A DNA stretch of 64,000 nt from Oscillospiraceae bacterium (GCA_015068245.1 SVKU01000009.1:1-64000), one strand, 5' to 3'; shown: positions 1 to 9,550, counted from the first letter of the stretch. Notes: generated from the sequence alone by a model not told the origin. A program made the numbers and translations.

Positions 1-1
1 A

Positions 2-349
2 ATATCCAGTCTTGACAGTTCTGTACTGTATGTTGAACATGAACCGCTTGAAGTGAATGTACACAGATGCAATAGCTTTCTTTTATCTTGCTTGGATAAG
101 ATCCCTACTGATGAAGACCTGTATTTTCTGGTTACCCTGTAGCATGCAGCTGAACTTCCGACCGGAGCAGAACAGACTGTGATTATTGATATCTGGGACA
201 AAAAGTGCCCAGCGAAAACTATCATTACAGAGAATAATTCGCCGGTTACGAGCGTTACTAAGAAAGCCCCCGGTTTTTACTTGTATCGTTTTCTTCTTTA
301 TGGTAAAATTTATGTAGTATCCTTAATGTTGAAGAAAGGAAAAGAAAAA
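2..349 (+). pseudogene. possible decayed reading frame, upstream region
   Basis: There is no intact gene in the first 348 bases. One plus-strand frame is open from base 2 to a TAG at 140-142 (46 codons with protein-like composition) and stays open again from 143 to 349. This could be the end of a gene broken by a nonsense codon, but the second part runs through the promoter of the next gene, so at least its end is not coding. I do not recognise the product, and chance remains a real alternative. Confidence 0.2.
281..309 (+). promoter_or_regulatory. sigma-A-type promoter of the MaoC-like gene
   Basis: TTGTAT at 281-286 and TAAAAT at 304-309 are separated by 17 bases. The start codon lies 40 bases downstream behind GAAAGGA. 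Seen by eye only. Confidence 0.5.
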
Positions 350-1653
350 TGAGTGAAGTAAAGCTGTTCTACCCCGGTGTATATACCGATGAAGAAAAAG
401 CAGCCATTGAGCGGTACAAAAAGGGCGAGATGCCCCTGCTGTTTGAAGGTCTTGCAAAAGTTCCCCCCATGGATGACTGGACGATCCGCCTTTTTGCCAA
501 GTGCTGGGACGGATTCAACCCCCTGTTCACCGATCCCGAATATGCAAAAAAAGCCGGATACAAGGACGTACCCGCCATGCCCGGCTATCTTTCCATCGAA
601 GTGCGAAGCACTTTCCCCGATGAGCTGGGCAATATTGGCAGGCCGGACGGCACCAGCTATGTGGGCGATGGCTACGACCATGAGGATCAGTATTTCCAGC
701 CCATTTATCCCGGCGACAAGCTGACCATGGGCCCGGTTAAGTGCGATTTTTATGACGCAACTCCTGCCGAGGGCTATCACAAGCGCATACTCATAATGAT
801 AAACGAGTGCGAAGTTTTCAACGAGGCCGGAGAACTTGTGGCAAAATGTATCCGTCGCTGGCCGGAAACCCTGACCAAGGATCCCTTACCTGCAGCTCCT
901 CCCGCAGGCGGACCTCCCCAGGGCGGCGAAGGCGGTGCACCTGCAGGGGGACCTCCTCCCATGATGGGCGGTTTTGCTCACCCTCAGCACATCTATACCG
1001 ACGAAGATTACGAAACCATGAAAAACTACTGGCGCAACGAAAAAGTTCGCGGCAGCGAACCCCTTTACTGGGAAGATATCAACATAGGTGACGAGCCCAC
1101 TCCCACCTGCGAGCCGCCTCAGTACAGCAACGTCATTCTGCGCAACATGGCCATCTGGGACAACCTGCGCTTCAATGAAGGCAGTCTGCGTGAAAAGCTG
1201 CTGGCAGGCAATCCCGGCCGGAAGGACGACAAGGGTCTGTACTCCTCCTCCAGCCACCACTGGGACGTAAACGGCTACGCCGGGCTTTACAACTACCACG
1301 GTAAGCTGCTGGCCACCCGTATGATAACCAACTGGTGCGGCGACAGCGGTTTTGTAACCAAACTGGGCTGGCGTTTTGTCAACGACGCAAAGCCAGAGGA
1401 TCAGTTCAACCACTTCCCCGCCGATTTCTACCGTCCTTCCGAACTGCTGAAAGTGCCCTACATGAAGGACAGATTTGTCAACAGCCACGGTCAGGGCTAC
1501 GATGCCTACATCACCAAAGGCTACGTTTACGACAAGTACATCGGCGAAGACGGCGGTCACTATGTGGACATGATCTGCTGGGTGGAAGACTTCGACGGCA
1601 ATATCGAACAGGAAGTCCCTGCCACCATCAAGCTGCCAAGCAGAGGGATCTAA
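349..1653 (+). CDS. MaoC/FAS1-like double hotdog dehydratase-family protein
   Basis: This 434-residue protein has two hotdog-like halves. The N-terminal half (about 1-178) resembles the MaoC N-terminal/FAS1-like dehydratase domain, with PPMDDWTIRLFAKCWDGFNPLFTD near the start and a YPGDKL turn near 120. The C-terminal half (about 211-434) begins with PLYWEDINIGDE, typical of the second MaoC-like domain. A Gly/Pro/Ala-rich linker (about 179-210, GGAPAGGPPP) joins them. The family hydrates or dehydrates acyl thioesters or related beta-hydroxy compounds; the substrate cannot be told from sequence. The linker composition recurs in the protein at 29.4-29.9 kb. The gene is monocistronic, with its own promoter and terminator. 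Confidence 0.7.
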   Translation: MSEVKLFYPGVYTDEEKAAIERYKKGEMPLLFEGLAKVPPMDDWTIRLFAKCWDGFNPLFTDPEYAKKAGYKDVPAMPGYLSIEVRSTFPDELGNIGRPDGTSYVGDGYDHEDQYFQPIYPGDKLTMGPVKCDFYDATPAEGYHKRILIMINECEVFNEAGELVAKCIRRWPETLTKDPLPAAPPAGGPPQGGEGGAPAGGPPPMMGGFAHPQHIYTDEDYETMKNYWRNEKVRGSEPLYWEDINIGDEPTPTCEPPQYSNVILRNMAIWDNLRFNEGSLREKLLAGNPGRKDDKGLYSSSSHHWDVNGYAGLYNYHGKLLATRMITNWCGDSGFVTKLGWRFVNDAKPEDQFNHFPADFYRPSELLKVPYMKDRFVNSHGQGYDAYITKGYVYDKYIGEDGGHYVDMICWVEDFDGNIEQEVPATIKLPSRGI

Positions 1654-1665
1654 AAGATTATAGCA

Positions 1666-1701
1666 AAAAGACGTTCGGTCGCACTTGACTGAACGTCTTT
1701 T
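1666..1701 (+). terminator. rho-independent terminator
   Basis: An 11-bp stem (AAAAGACGTTC/GAACGTCTTTT) closes the MaoC-like gene. It is A-rich on one arm and T-rich on the other, so it may work in both directions and also serve the zinc-ribbon gene. Confidence 0.8.
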
Positions 1702-1724
1702 AATTAATGTCTGTTTAGCTTATC

Positions 1725-2204
1725 TCAGCCAAACCAGCGATCATGCATTTTCTTCAAAAATGCCTCGGTGACTTCGCAACCGGGAGCATCAGCCAGTACA
1801 GAATCAATGCCGCAGTAGGGGCAGAGAGCGGTATCATCGCTGTCACACCAACTGACTATATCACCAGGAGTAAATACCTTAAGACAATGAAAGCAGCCGC
1901 AGGTTTGCGTCTTTTCCAGCAGCTTTCTGTTATGAATACTGCTGTCATGGGCAATAATGAGATGGTTTTCCTCGTTGTACTCCCGTTCCAAAATCATCTT
2001 GACATACAGGTTCAGGGAATCCTTTTTTGACACTCCGGTATGTTCATCTTTTGTGACAAGTTCTATAAATTCCGTCCGGCTAACTTCATACCCATATTGA
2101 CGCATCTGTTCATCGCCGGGCTCACCGTTGCAAAAAAGCTCGGCATGCCTGCCTTTGTCTATGGCGTAATATTTCATTACAAGGTCGAAAATTTTCAATA
2201 CCAT
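1725..2204 (-). CDS. zinc-ribbon 'cytoplasmic protein' family
   Basis: This 159-residue protein has a C-terminal half with paired cysteines (CGCFHCLKVF near 103 and LCPYCGIDSV near 128) followed by a conserved FLKKMHDRWF end. That arrangement is found in small soluble zinc-ribbon proteins of unknown function, usually annotated only as cytoplasmic protein. The N-terminal 90 residues are charged and show no domain I recognise. It follows the alanine racemase-like gene by 26 bases in the same direction and is probably co-transcribed. The start is uncertain: Met1 (2204) has only a weak ribosome site and Met10 has none. Confidence 0.6.
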   Translation of the reverse strand: MVLKIFDLVMKYYAIDKGRHAELFCNGEPGDEQMRQYGYEVSRTEFIELVTKDEHTGVSKKDSLNLYVKMILEREYNEENHLIIAHDSSIHNRKLLEKTQTCGCFHCLKVFTPGDIVSWCDSDDTALCPYCGIDSVLADAPGCEVTEAFLKKMHDRWFG

Positions 2205-2230
2205 AAGCTTTTGCCCCGAAGATGTATTCT

Positions 2231-3316
2231 TTACCTGTATTCTACTTCTATCCCCTTTGCCAGAAGGGGATTTATCTCCAACCGGGCCATGTCTCCGGGA
2301 GCACAGTCGATATTTGTAACATCGATGACCGTATTGACCATACCGATGTGACCAAGTACACGAGCCTTTTTGCCGTTTACGGTAACATACAGCTTTTTTC
2401 GGGTCAAAGCAGCCTTAACCAAAGACAGGCAGCCACGGATACAGTCACGTATACGCCACAGGTCACGCCCCTTTTCGATACCGAAGCCATGGTACCAGCC
2501 TATGGGCAGCACCGCAATACGGGTGCTTTTTTTGACCTTATAGCCGGCTCCATAGCCTACGGAACTGCCAACCTGCAAAAATCGAAGCTCGGTAAGCGGA
2601 GATTCTGCCCAACCGATTTTAGTCAGTCCGAAGCTGCCTCTGAACGAAAGCCTTCCGAGGAAGGCAGAGCCGACACGCACTGCGTCCAATTTCATATCGG
2701 GATGGCGAAACAGAGCAGAGGAGTTTGCGATGTGGGCAGTTCCTGTTTCAAAGCCCTGATCGTTGAGCCTTTTTATGAAAGAGCAAAACTGCTGATACTG
2801 AGCTTCGGTAGCTTTCTTCGAACTGAAAGCGGAATGGAAATGGCTGTATATGCCGCACACTGCCAAAGGCTGCATGAACCTGTAAATGGAAGCTACATCT
2901 CCATAATCGTAAAAACCATAGCGTCCCATTCCCGTGTCCAGCTTAATATGTACAGCAGCCACAACGCCCATTTCCTCGGCTACGCCGGCGGCGTACACCG
3001 CATCGTTGTTGGAGGAAATGGTGAGTATAATATCGTTTTCAATGAGAGTTTTTAACTCGTCTTCGTCGGTGACAGGGGTGAGCATAAGTATCTCATCATC
3101 TGTCAGTCCGGCTTTACGCAGGGCTGCTGCATCGGCAGTTTCAGTGACGGCAAAATGGTTTATGCCCTCCTCTTTCAGCAACTTTGCAAAGGGTACAAGG
3201 CCAAGTCCGTAGCCATTTCCCTTGACCACGGCATAAACAGGCGTACCGTCTGCCTGCTTTCTGATGACGGCGATATTCTTTCTCAACGCTGCTGTATCTA
3301 TAACCAGCCTGTTCAT
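2231..3316 (-). CDS. alanine racemase-like PLP enzyme (diverged)
   Basis: This 361-residue fold-type III PLP protein is about the normal length for alanine racemase. The PLP lysine lies in AVVKGNGYGLG (Lys32), and the second-domain tyrosine region GYGAGYK is present. Two usually conserved spots differ: PIGYADG is PIGWYHG here, and the R-x-x-MD motif after the NGK turn reads GHIGMVN. The protein may interconvert L- and D-alanine for peptidoglycan, but another amino acid is possible. It sits beside a FemAB peptidoglycan transferase gene, which supports a wall role. An AGGGAGG ribosome site precedes the start. Confidence 0.7.
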   Translation of the reverse strand: MNRLVIDTAALRKNIAVIRKQADGTPVYAVVKGNGYGLGLVPFAKLLKEEGINHFAVTETADAAALRKAGLTDDEILMLTPVTDEDELKTLIENDIILTISSNNDAVYAAGVAEEMGVVAAVHIKLDTGMGRYGFYDYGDVASIYRFMQPLAVCGIYSHFHSAFSSKKATEAQYQQFCSFIKRLNDQGFETGTAHIANSSALFRHPDMKLDAVRVGSAFLGRLSFRGSFGLTKIGWAESPLTELRFLQVGSSVGYGAGYKVKKSTRIAVLPIGWYHGFGIEKGRDLWRIRDCIRGCLSLVKAALTRKKLYVTVNGKKARVLGHIGMVNTVIDVTNIDCAPGDMARLEINPLLAKGIEVEYR

Positions 3317-3385
3317 TGCAAAACCTCCCTATTGGCATTTAGAAGTATGACGGGAGCAAGCCCCCGCCCTACATTCATTCGAACA

Positions 3386-4450
3386 TTATTTTGCGCCTCG
3401 GTTTTTGATGAGGTATACTCGCCTGCGCAGTTCCTTAAACAGGTTTCCGCCATGCTTTACGGCAAAGGCAACAGCCGGATTGAACACCAGATCCATTTCA
3501 CCCACAAACTCGGTGAAATCACCGTTGAAGCCTTTTTTAAACTTGTAAAGCCCATAAAGGGGGTTGTCCTCACTGAGGTCTCCGGAAACCCCGCGGAAAT
3601 CGTAAATACGGCAGCCAAGTTCAACAGACCAGCGGATCATGTTCCACTGGAGCAGATAGTTAGGCATAAGGTTGCGGTATTCGTTGCCGGAAGCGCCGTA
3701 AAGATACCAAACCTTGTCGCCGTAAGCAATGGCCAAAGTTCCTGCAATGGGAATATCCCCGTGATATGCCATATACAGTCTTGCATGGTCACCCAGGTTT
3801 CTGAGCATATCGGCAAAATAGCTCTCCTGACGAGTCACAAATCCGTCACGCACGCCGGTTTCCAGCATCAGTCTGGCAAAATCCGGAACAGCCTCCTGCC
3901 CCATAATTTTTACCTCGACGCCTTTTTTGACCGCAAGGCGGATATTGTATCTGGTTTTCTGATGGAACGAAGCCATAAGCTCGTCTTCGGTTTTGCCTTC
4001 CACATTGAGGCGGAACACAAACTTTGGCTGGACAGCTTCAAAGTTCTTGCCTTCTTCGGCAATCTTAAAGCCGAGAGATTTCATCATATCGGCAAAGGCC
4101 GTGTTCTCCACCGGTACATCCGGGTCAATTTTCAGAGTATAGCTTTTATATTTTTTCGCCAGAGATCTTGCGCCGTCCAGCAGGTCCTCCACGGTATCTC
4201 TGTCGCTGATGTCGCATACAGGGCCACGGCAGCAGTACATCAGGGTAAAGGGAGTTCCCGGCACCTTGCGGATAAGAACGCTCATGGCACCTTTGATTCT
4301 TCCCTCCCTGTCTCTGGAAATGAGGGCTTCCCATTTCCACTGGGGCTTTTGCAGGCTCCACATATGGCTCTGGGCAAAATGACCCTTGGGATGGTTTGCC
4401 ACAAAGGATTCAAACTCTTCCAAGGTGGCGGCGGTTACTAGTTCAGACAT
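3386..4450 (-). CDS. FemAB-family peptidoglycan bridge aminoacyltransferase
   Basis: This 354-residue protein looks like a FemA/FemX member (tandem GNAT-like folds) that adds amino acids from aminoacyl-tRNA to the lipid II stem peptide at the inner membrane face. Signs are HFAQSHMWSLQK near the start, a central KTRYNIRLAVKKGVEV segment, and YGASGNEYRNLMPNYLLQW with YDFRGVSG in the second domain. Length is slightly short of S. aureus FemA, as is usual for the LytX/FemX subgroup. It lies between the racemase-like gene and ricT on the same strand, 12 bases after ricT. The amino acid added cannot be predicted. Confidence 0.8.
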   Translation of the reverse strand: MSELVTAATLEEFESFVANHPKGHFAQSHMWSLQKPQWKWEALISRDREGRIKGAMSVLIRKVPGTPFTLMYCCRGPVCDISDRDTVEDLLDGARSLAKKYKSYTLKIDPDVPVENTAFADMMKSLGFKIAEEGKNFEAVQPKFVFRLNVEGKTEDELMASFHQKTRYNIRLAVKKGVEVKIMGQEAVPDFARLMLETGVRDGFVTRQESYFADMLRNLGDHARLYMAYHGDIPIAGTLAIAYGDKVWYLYGASGNEYRNLMPNYLLQWNMIRWSVELGCRIYDFRGVSGDLSEDNPLYGLYKFKKGFNGDFTEFVGEMDLVFNPAVAFAVKHGGNLFKELRRRVYLIKNRGAK

Positions 4451-4462
4451 ATCTGTTTTCCT

Positions 4463-6028
4463 TTATTCTGCATTTGCTTTATTGGCTCCGCTATTGCTGC
4501 CGGACTTTTTGCGCCGATTGCGGTAATAGCGATTTTTATTGTTATTCTTCTTGTTTTCGGTCTTGCCTTCTGCCTTATTCTCCGGCTTCTGCTCAGACTT
4601 CTGCTCAGGCTTGACCTGCTTTTTCTGTTCAGGCTTTTGACCCTGGTTTTTCTTCTGTTCGGGCTTTCTGTTTTCGCTCTTTTTCTGCTGCTCAGGCTTT
4701 TTGCCGTCAGACTTTTTCTGGTCGCCCTTTGGTGTGTTGTCCTGTTTTTTCTGCTCGGTCTCGGGCTGTTTCTTCTGCTGCTGGGCGGAAGATTTTTTCT
4801 TGTTCTTGTTTCTTCTGCGGTTTGATTTCTTTTCGCCGCCGTTTTTTTCTTCAGTCTGAGCTCCGTCCATAGTCTTTTCCGCAGGATCGGAGTAGACTAT
4901 CTCGGGATATTCGGTTTCGTCAAACTCGTCCATGACCACCGGCGGGTCGGGCGGCAGCAAAGGAGTGGACTTTTTATTCCTTGAACCGTTGTGCAAAACC
5001 GTTATTTCATGAACCTTGTAGGTATGAGATGTATCCGGTTCATCGTCAAGGGTGACCTTTACTGTTGCACGAAGCAGATTGACATCTGTAATGACGCCTT
5101 TGCCAAGGGGTGTTTCAACATAGGATTCCACTTTAGGGGTACGCTTGTGCATATCCTCATAGGCTTCCTGTTCATATTTCAGGCAGCACATGAGTCTGCC
5201 GCAGGTGCCGGATATCTTGGTTGGGTTGAGAGACAGGTTCTGGGTCTTTGCCATTTTGATTGAGACTGGGTGGAAATCGTCCAAAAACTGCTTGCAGCAG
5301 AAGGGGCGTCCACAGATACCCAGACCACCAAGCATTTTTGCCTCGTCACGCACGCCTATCTGGCGCAGTTCGATGCGGGTTCGAAAAACGGAAGCCAGAT
5401 TTTTGACCAGTTCACGGAAGTCCACACGACCGTCTGAAGTAAAGAAGAAAAGGATCTTGCTGCCATCGAAGCTGTATTCCACATCAATGAGCTTCATGTC
5501 CAAATTCAGTTCGGTTATCTTCTGCTGGCATATCTCAAATGCCTTTTTTTCTTTGGCTCTGTTGCTTTCCAGTGTTTCGTCGTCCTTTTCCGTGGCAATA
5601 CGGATAACGGGACGCAAAGGCGGTACGATATGAGCGGCATCGGTAGTGTGGTTTCCCTGGGTACATTCGCCGTACTCTATGCCCCGGGAAGTTTCGATAA
5701 TTACGTTCTGGCCTGCCCGGACAGCTAAACCTCGAGGGTCAAAATAATACACCTTTCCACCGGCTTTGAATCGAACATCAACCACTTCAACGGAGCCTGT
5801 AAGTGCATTTTCCTCGGCAGGAGCCTCTTTTGCGAAGCTTTCGTTTTCCTCTGCTTCTTCAAGCTCCAGAAGTTCAGCCGATTCTTCCGTCTTCTCCGGT
5901 TCTTCCGGTGCGTCCTGTCTGCTTCCGTCTTCGCCAACCAGCAAGACAGAAGGCTCCTTGTCGGACACTGTCTGTATGGAGCCGTCCTCTTCATTTATGA
6001 TAATGGTTTTTATGATATTGTCGATCAT
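4463..6028 (-). CDS. ricT: PSP1-domain protein RicT (YaaT)
   Basis: The central region (about 80-350) is the PSP1/RicT domain: RFKAGGKVYYFDPRG, YGECTQGNHT, then GGLGICGRPFCCKQFL and CGRLMCCLKYEQ, whose cysteines bind iron-sulfur clusters in B. subtilis RicT. In that organism RicT works with RicA and RicF (Y-complex) to promote RNase Y cleavage and affects sporulation and competence. At 521 residues it is much longer than the usual 275-300: an acidic N-terminal extension (about 1-75) and a long Lys/Gln/Asn-rich low-complexity tail (about 390-521) are added, the tail looking RNA-binding or disordered. It follows holB directly, a common Firmicute order. Confidence 0.9.
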   Translation of the reverse strand: MIDNIIKTIIINEEDGSIQTVSDKEPSVLLVGEDGSRQDAPEEPEKTEESAELLELEEAEENESFAKEAPAEENALTGSVEVVDVRFKAGGKVYYFDPRGLAVRAGQNVIIETSRGIEYGECTQGNHTTDAAHIVPPLRPVIRIATEKDDETLESNRAKEKKAFEICQQKITELNLDMKLIDVEYSFDGSKILFFFTSDGRVDFRELVKNLASVFRTRIELRQIGVRDEAKMLGGLGICGRPFCCKQFLDDFHPVSIKMAKTQNLSLNPTKISGTCGRLMCCLKYEQEAYEDMHKRTPKVESYVETPLGKGVITDVNLLRATVKVTLDDEPDTSHTYKVHEITVLHNGSRNKKSTPLLPPDPPVVMDEFDETEYPEIVYSDPAEKTMDGAQTEEKNGGEKKSNRRRNKNKKKSSAQQQKKQPETEQKKQDNTPKGDQKKSDGKKPEQQKKSENRKPEQKKNQGQKPEQKKQVKPEQKSEQKPENKAEGKTENKKNNNKNRYYRNRRKKSGSNSGANKANAE

Positions 6029-6046
6029 AGTAAATAACCTTCTTTT

Positions 6047-6949
6047 TTACAGCAATTGTGTTATTGCGGCGGACAGATATCCGCATATATGAGCAGTGCT
6101 GACATTCGCACGAAAATACTCTATGGCCCTGCCAATGGTGTCGGCCTGTTGGATAAATCTGCTGTCTTTGGGAGCCTGGGCAGCAAACTGCTCCAGCAAG
6201 GCTGTCAGCAAAGCTTCAAAATCTCCCCTTGAAGCCCGTTCAAAGGAGGTAAACATCGCTGCGACTGCCAGCCTGTCCCTGTTTTTGATGTGTTTTATAA
6301 TCTCCCGGGCCTTGTCCTCAGCAGCGGTGTTTTCTCCGCTGTCTTCCATAAGCTCCAGCGCTTTGCCAATAAGTCCGCCGCAGGAATCTGCCGCACGCTG
6401 TGCCTGCTCACGCTTTTCGGGGAACAGCTTCAACAGATAGTTCAGCACCTGCTGACCGGTCAGGCGGTTCATGCTCAGTTCCACTGCTCGGGAACGGACA
6501 GTCTGCAGCAATGCTCCGGGATTGTCTGTCAATAGCATGAAGCTTGCTGTTCCGGGCGGTTCTTCCAGCAGTTTCAGCATTACGTTCTGAGCCTGTACAG
6601 TCAATGTTTCGGCTTCGGGGATTATGAATATCCGTCGTTTCCCTTCGTTGGGACGGATATAGGCGTCTGTCCTCATTCGGCGGACAGGTTCTACACCTAT
6701 GGTCTGTTTGTCGGAGGATATTACCGTAACATCGGGGTGGATATTCCCAAGCACTTTTCTGCACTGGGCGCATTTCAGGCACGGAACATCAGAGGCTGTA
6801 CATTCCATTGCTGCTGCCAGCTGAGTGGCAAGCGTTCTGCGCCCCGAACCTTCCGGCCCACCGATAATATAGAAGTGGGAAAGGGAACCTGCACGGGCAG
6901 CTTTCTCCAATCTGGACACCAACGCTTCATTGCCCACAATCTCGAACAT
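6047..6949 (-). CDS. holB: DNA polymerase III delta' subunit
   Basis: This 300-residue AAA+ clamp-loader subunit opens with a P-loop-like GPEGSGRRTLA (about 26-36) in which the usual lysine is arginine, followed by four zinc-binding cysteines (CTASDVPCLKCAQC, about 50-63), as in HolB/DnaX relatives. The sensor region NVMLKLLEEPP is present near 124-134. As part of the clamp loader it helps open and load the beta clamp at the fork. The start has a strong GGAGG site. It is upstream of and co-directional with ricT. Confidence 0.9.
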   Translation of the reverse strand: MFEIVGNEALVSRLEKAARAGSLSHFYIIGGPEGSGRRTLATQLAAAMECTASDVPCLKCAQCRKVLGNIHPDVTVISSDKQTIGVEPVRRMRTDAYIRPNEGKRRIFIIPEAETLTVQAQNVMLKLLEEPPGTASFMLLTDNPGALLQTVRSRAVELSMNRLTGQQVLNYLLKLFPEKREQAQRAADSCGGLIGKALELMEDSGENTAAEDKAREIIKHIKNRDRLAVAAMFTSFERASRGDFEALLTALLEQFAAQAPKDSRFIQQADTIGRAIEYFRANVSTAHICGYLSAAITQLL

Positions 6950-7041
6950 GAAAACCTCCGACTTTTAACTTTAAACCTTTTACCTGTAACCTATATATTA
7001 TACACCAAACCAAATGCTTTTGTCATCAAATTTGCACGAAA

Positions 7042-8958
7042 TTACTGTTCTTCGTCACGTCTGTGGAGTTTTTCCTTAAGGTCGTCCACCAGCTTAATCG
7101 TTCTTTCACGCAGTTGGGTAACTTTAACACGCAGGTCAACGATCTTCGCCTTTCCCTGTCTGTACAGGTTTCGGGACGCTTCACGGATATACACCGCTGT
7201 CAATGCTCTGCTGCCGGCACTGCCGACGAAAGCTGTTTTAACGTATTCCATGCGTTCCTCCAGACGTGAAAGGAACACCAGCGGGGTTATATATTTCCCG
7301 CTGTCGGAAGTTTCAAACCATATGGGCGGCTGCATACGCAGATTAAGGAATTTATCTGCCCAGATGCTCTCCCGGCCAAATGCGCCCGCATAAGGCAGCA
7401 GCTCGTAATAATACATCTCACGACCGGATTCCACAACTTCGCGGACATCACTGTCGGAGGTGTACTTAATATAATCTCTCAGCGCAAGACTGCTCTCCAG
7501 AAGTTCCAGACCCAACTCTGTTCTGGGCGTCATATCCCAAAGGTACAATCCAACTATGAATCCTGCCAGTTGCGACAGCAGCAGCGTTCCGCCGCATAGC
7601 AAAGCCGCTCCGTCGTTCATCAGGTTGATCACAAGAAGCAGTGCCCATGCCGCACCCAGCACGAAGCCCCACCAGTTTCGCCTCATGCCCTGTTTTTTGC
7701 TCAGCCAACCGCAAGCCATGCATATGCCGCAGGCTGCAGCACCCAAAAGCGCAAAAGCGGGTATCAGGACGATCACCGGCATTCTTCCCCAGTATATACC
7801 GTTGCCGCAGCCTATTGCGGTGACCATGCACGCAAGCACAGGCAGTCCCACCGCCAAAAGCAGGTATTTCCGCTGAGGTTCACGGAAAACGTCTGCCTGC
7901 TTCCAGTAGCTTTCCAGTCCTTTTTTTGCCGCTCTCATGGCAGACTGCAGGTCAATGTTGGGGCCTTTCAGTCTCAGATTGCTGCTCTTGGGGAACATGG
8001 CATCAAACAGCATGCGTTCATATTCCTTGCAGTTTTGACCCATAGCGGCAGCCCTTGTAAGAACGATCCCCTCGGCAGGTATCTGCTTGATAATGAGATA
8101 TCCTCGCGATGCCCAGTACGGAATGAGGGACACCATCTGAGCAACTGTAACAGATCCGTTTATAAGATACATCATATCCGGAGGCGTAAGTCCTGCGGGG
8201 ATATCCGCACTCATACCATAGGATATAGCGGGGTTTTTGCATTTTGTAAAAAGCATTGCCATGGCAACCGCCAACAGTATCACCGCCGCAAAGGGAGCCA
8301 CCACTTCGATACCGTCTGCAACGGTATCCTGATATACAGCTTCTGTGAAATATCCGTTGGGCAGCTCGATCTCCACATCAACGGATTCGTATGCCATCAG
8401 CTTCATGGTACCGGAGATATTGTTGCCGGAAACCGTGTATTCCGGCGAGCTGATTTTACCGTAATAACCGCTGGTCATGGAAAAAGCTCTGTCATCGAAC
8501 TGGGCAGGCATAACAATTGTATAGCTGAACTCAGTTACATCTGCACCGAGATTGGCATCAATAAGCTGAAAACTGAATCTGTCTTCACTTTCATCGAAAT
8601 CGTATCCTATGTCATACTCGTAGGATATGCCAAAGGCTCCGGCCGCAAGGGTGTCTCCCTCCTTGCCCAGAGTGATGGTGATTTTATCGCTGTCACGTTT
8701 TATCTTATAGTCGCTGCCGGTAACGTCCAGCCGCTTGAGATCCGCTTCCTTGCCGTCAGGAGTGGTCAAAGGTATGACACGAGTCATGGCACCGTTGGAA
8801 CCGGTGAAGTCAACCATTATGGTTTCCGAAACGAACCAGCTGTTGTCGCTTCCCACTGTAACGGTGGTGGAATAGCTCTGTATTTCAAAAGCGCAGGCTG
8901 TCACACACAGCAGCAGCACCATGGCTGCAAGAATAATGGCTCTGCGAATGAGCTTCAT
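7042..8958 (-). CDS. DUF2207 membrane protein
   Basis: This 638-residue protein has an N-terminal signal peptide (MKLIRRAIILAAMVLLLCVT), an extracellular beta-rich DUF2207 domain (about 25-200), a membrane helix near 215-235, a cytoplasmic region and two or more further helices (about 390-490), then a cytoplasmic tail ending in a basic coiled stretch. Function of the family is unknown. The start at 8958 was chosen because it overlaps the end of tadA by 4 bases (ATGA) with an AGGAG-like site, indicating translational coupling. A longer open frame to 9165 is shadow sequence inside tadA. Confidence 0.8.
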   Translation of the reverse strand: MKLIRRAIILAAMVLLLCVTACAFEIQSYSTTVTVGSDNSWFVSETIMVDFTGSNGAMTRVIPLTTPDGKEADLKRLDVTGSDYKIKRDSDKITITLGKEGDTLAAGAFGISYEYDIGYDFDESEDRFSFQLIDANLGADVTEFSYTIVMPAQFDDRAFSMTSGYYGKISSPEYTVSGNNISGTMKLMAYESVDVEIELPNGYFTEAVYQDTVADGIEVVAPFAAVILLAVAMAMLFTKCKNPAISYGMSADIPAGLTPPDMMYLINGSVTVAQMVSLIPYWASRGYLIIKQIPAEGIVLTRAAAMGQNCKEYERMLFDAMFPKSSNLRLKGPNIDLQSAMRAAKKGLESYWKQADVFREPQRKYLLLAVGLPVLACMVTAIGCGNGIYWGRMPVIVLIPAFALLGAAACGICMACGWLSKKQGMRRNWWGFVLGAAWALLLVINLMNDGAALLCGGTLLLSQLAGFIVGLYLWDMTPRTELGLELLESSLALRDYIKYTSDSDVREVVESGREMYYYELLPYAGAFGRESIWADKFLNLRMQPPIWFETSDSGKYITPLVFLSRLEERMEYVKTAFVGSAGSRALTAVYIREASRNLYRQGKAKIVDLRVKVTQLRERTIKLVDDLKEKLHRRDEEQ

Positions 8959-9416
8959 TTTTTGCTCCTTACATCTGAAAAGAAATCCTGTAATATTTTT
9001 CTGCATTCGGCTTCCATTATTCCGCCGGTTATGGCGGGACTGAACCCGAAATTTTCGCAAAACAGGTTGAGTATGCTTCCGCAGCAGCCGGAGTTTTCCT
9101 CCCTGGCGCCGTAATACAGGCTGCTGATGCGAGAGTTGATGATAGCCCCGGCACACATGGGGCACGGTTCAAGGGTGACATACATGGTGCAGCCGTTCAG
9201 CCGCCATGTACCCAATGTTTTGTTTGCTTCGGCAATAGCCTCTATCTCCGCATGAGCCAAAGCGCTGGCAGCACCCTCTCTGCGGTTGCGTCCCCGTCCT
9301 ATAACAGTTCCGTCTTTCACTATAACGCAGCCTACCGGTATCTCGCCTTGTTCAGCTGCCTGCTGCGCCAGTTGTAAAGCCAAAGCCATGTAGTATTCGT
9401 GATCGTAGTTTTTCAT
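8955..9416 (-). CDS. tadA: tRNA-specific adenosine deaminase
   Basis: This 153-residue protein has the CDA-fold zinc site: HAEIEAI (about 57-63) with the catalytic glutamate, and PCPMCAGAI (about 87-95). TadA converts A34 to inosine in tRNA-Arg(ACG). Length and motif spacing are normal. It is translationally coupled to the DUF2207 gene downstream. Confidence 0.93.
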   Translation of the reverse strand: MKNYDHEYYMALALQLAQQAAEQGEIPVGCVIVKDGTVIGRGRNRREGAASALAHAEIEAIAEANKTLGTWRLNGCTMYVTLEPCPMCAGAIINSRISSLYYGAREENSGCCGSILNLFCENFGFSPAITGGIMEAECRKILQDFFSDVRSKK

Positions 9417-9425
9417 AATCTCCCT

Positions 9426-9539
9426 CTGTCATTTCGAACGAAGGTCGGCAAAGCCGATATGCGGAGAAACCCCCATCATATTACGCAATGCACACCAAAA
9501 GGGGATCTCTCCATTGCTCCGCAATGTTCGAGATGACAG
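9426..9539. repeat. dispersed inverted-repeat element, TGTCATTTCGAAC family
   Basis: This 114-bp intergenic element between tadA and rsmG starts with CTGTCATTTCGAAC and ends with GTTCGAGATGACAG, forming terminal inverted repeats. Inside are GAGAAACCCCC and GGGGATCTCTCC, which can also pair. Related copies lie at 12259-12401, 15162-15217 and 50518-50647. Non-coding. Confidence 0.7.
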
Positions 9540-9550
9540 CAAAATCGAAC

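Noticed and set aside
1066-1560. Minus-strand ORF within 886-1560 inside the MaoC-like gene
   Set aside because: Antisense shadow with no ribosome site; the plus-strand gene has promoter, ribosome site, domain matches and terminator.
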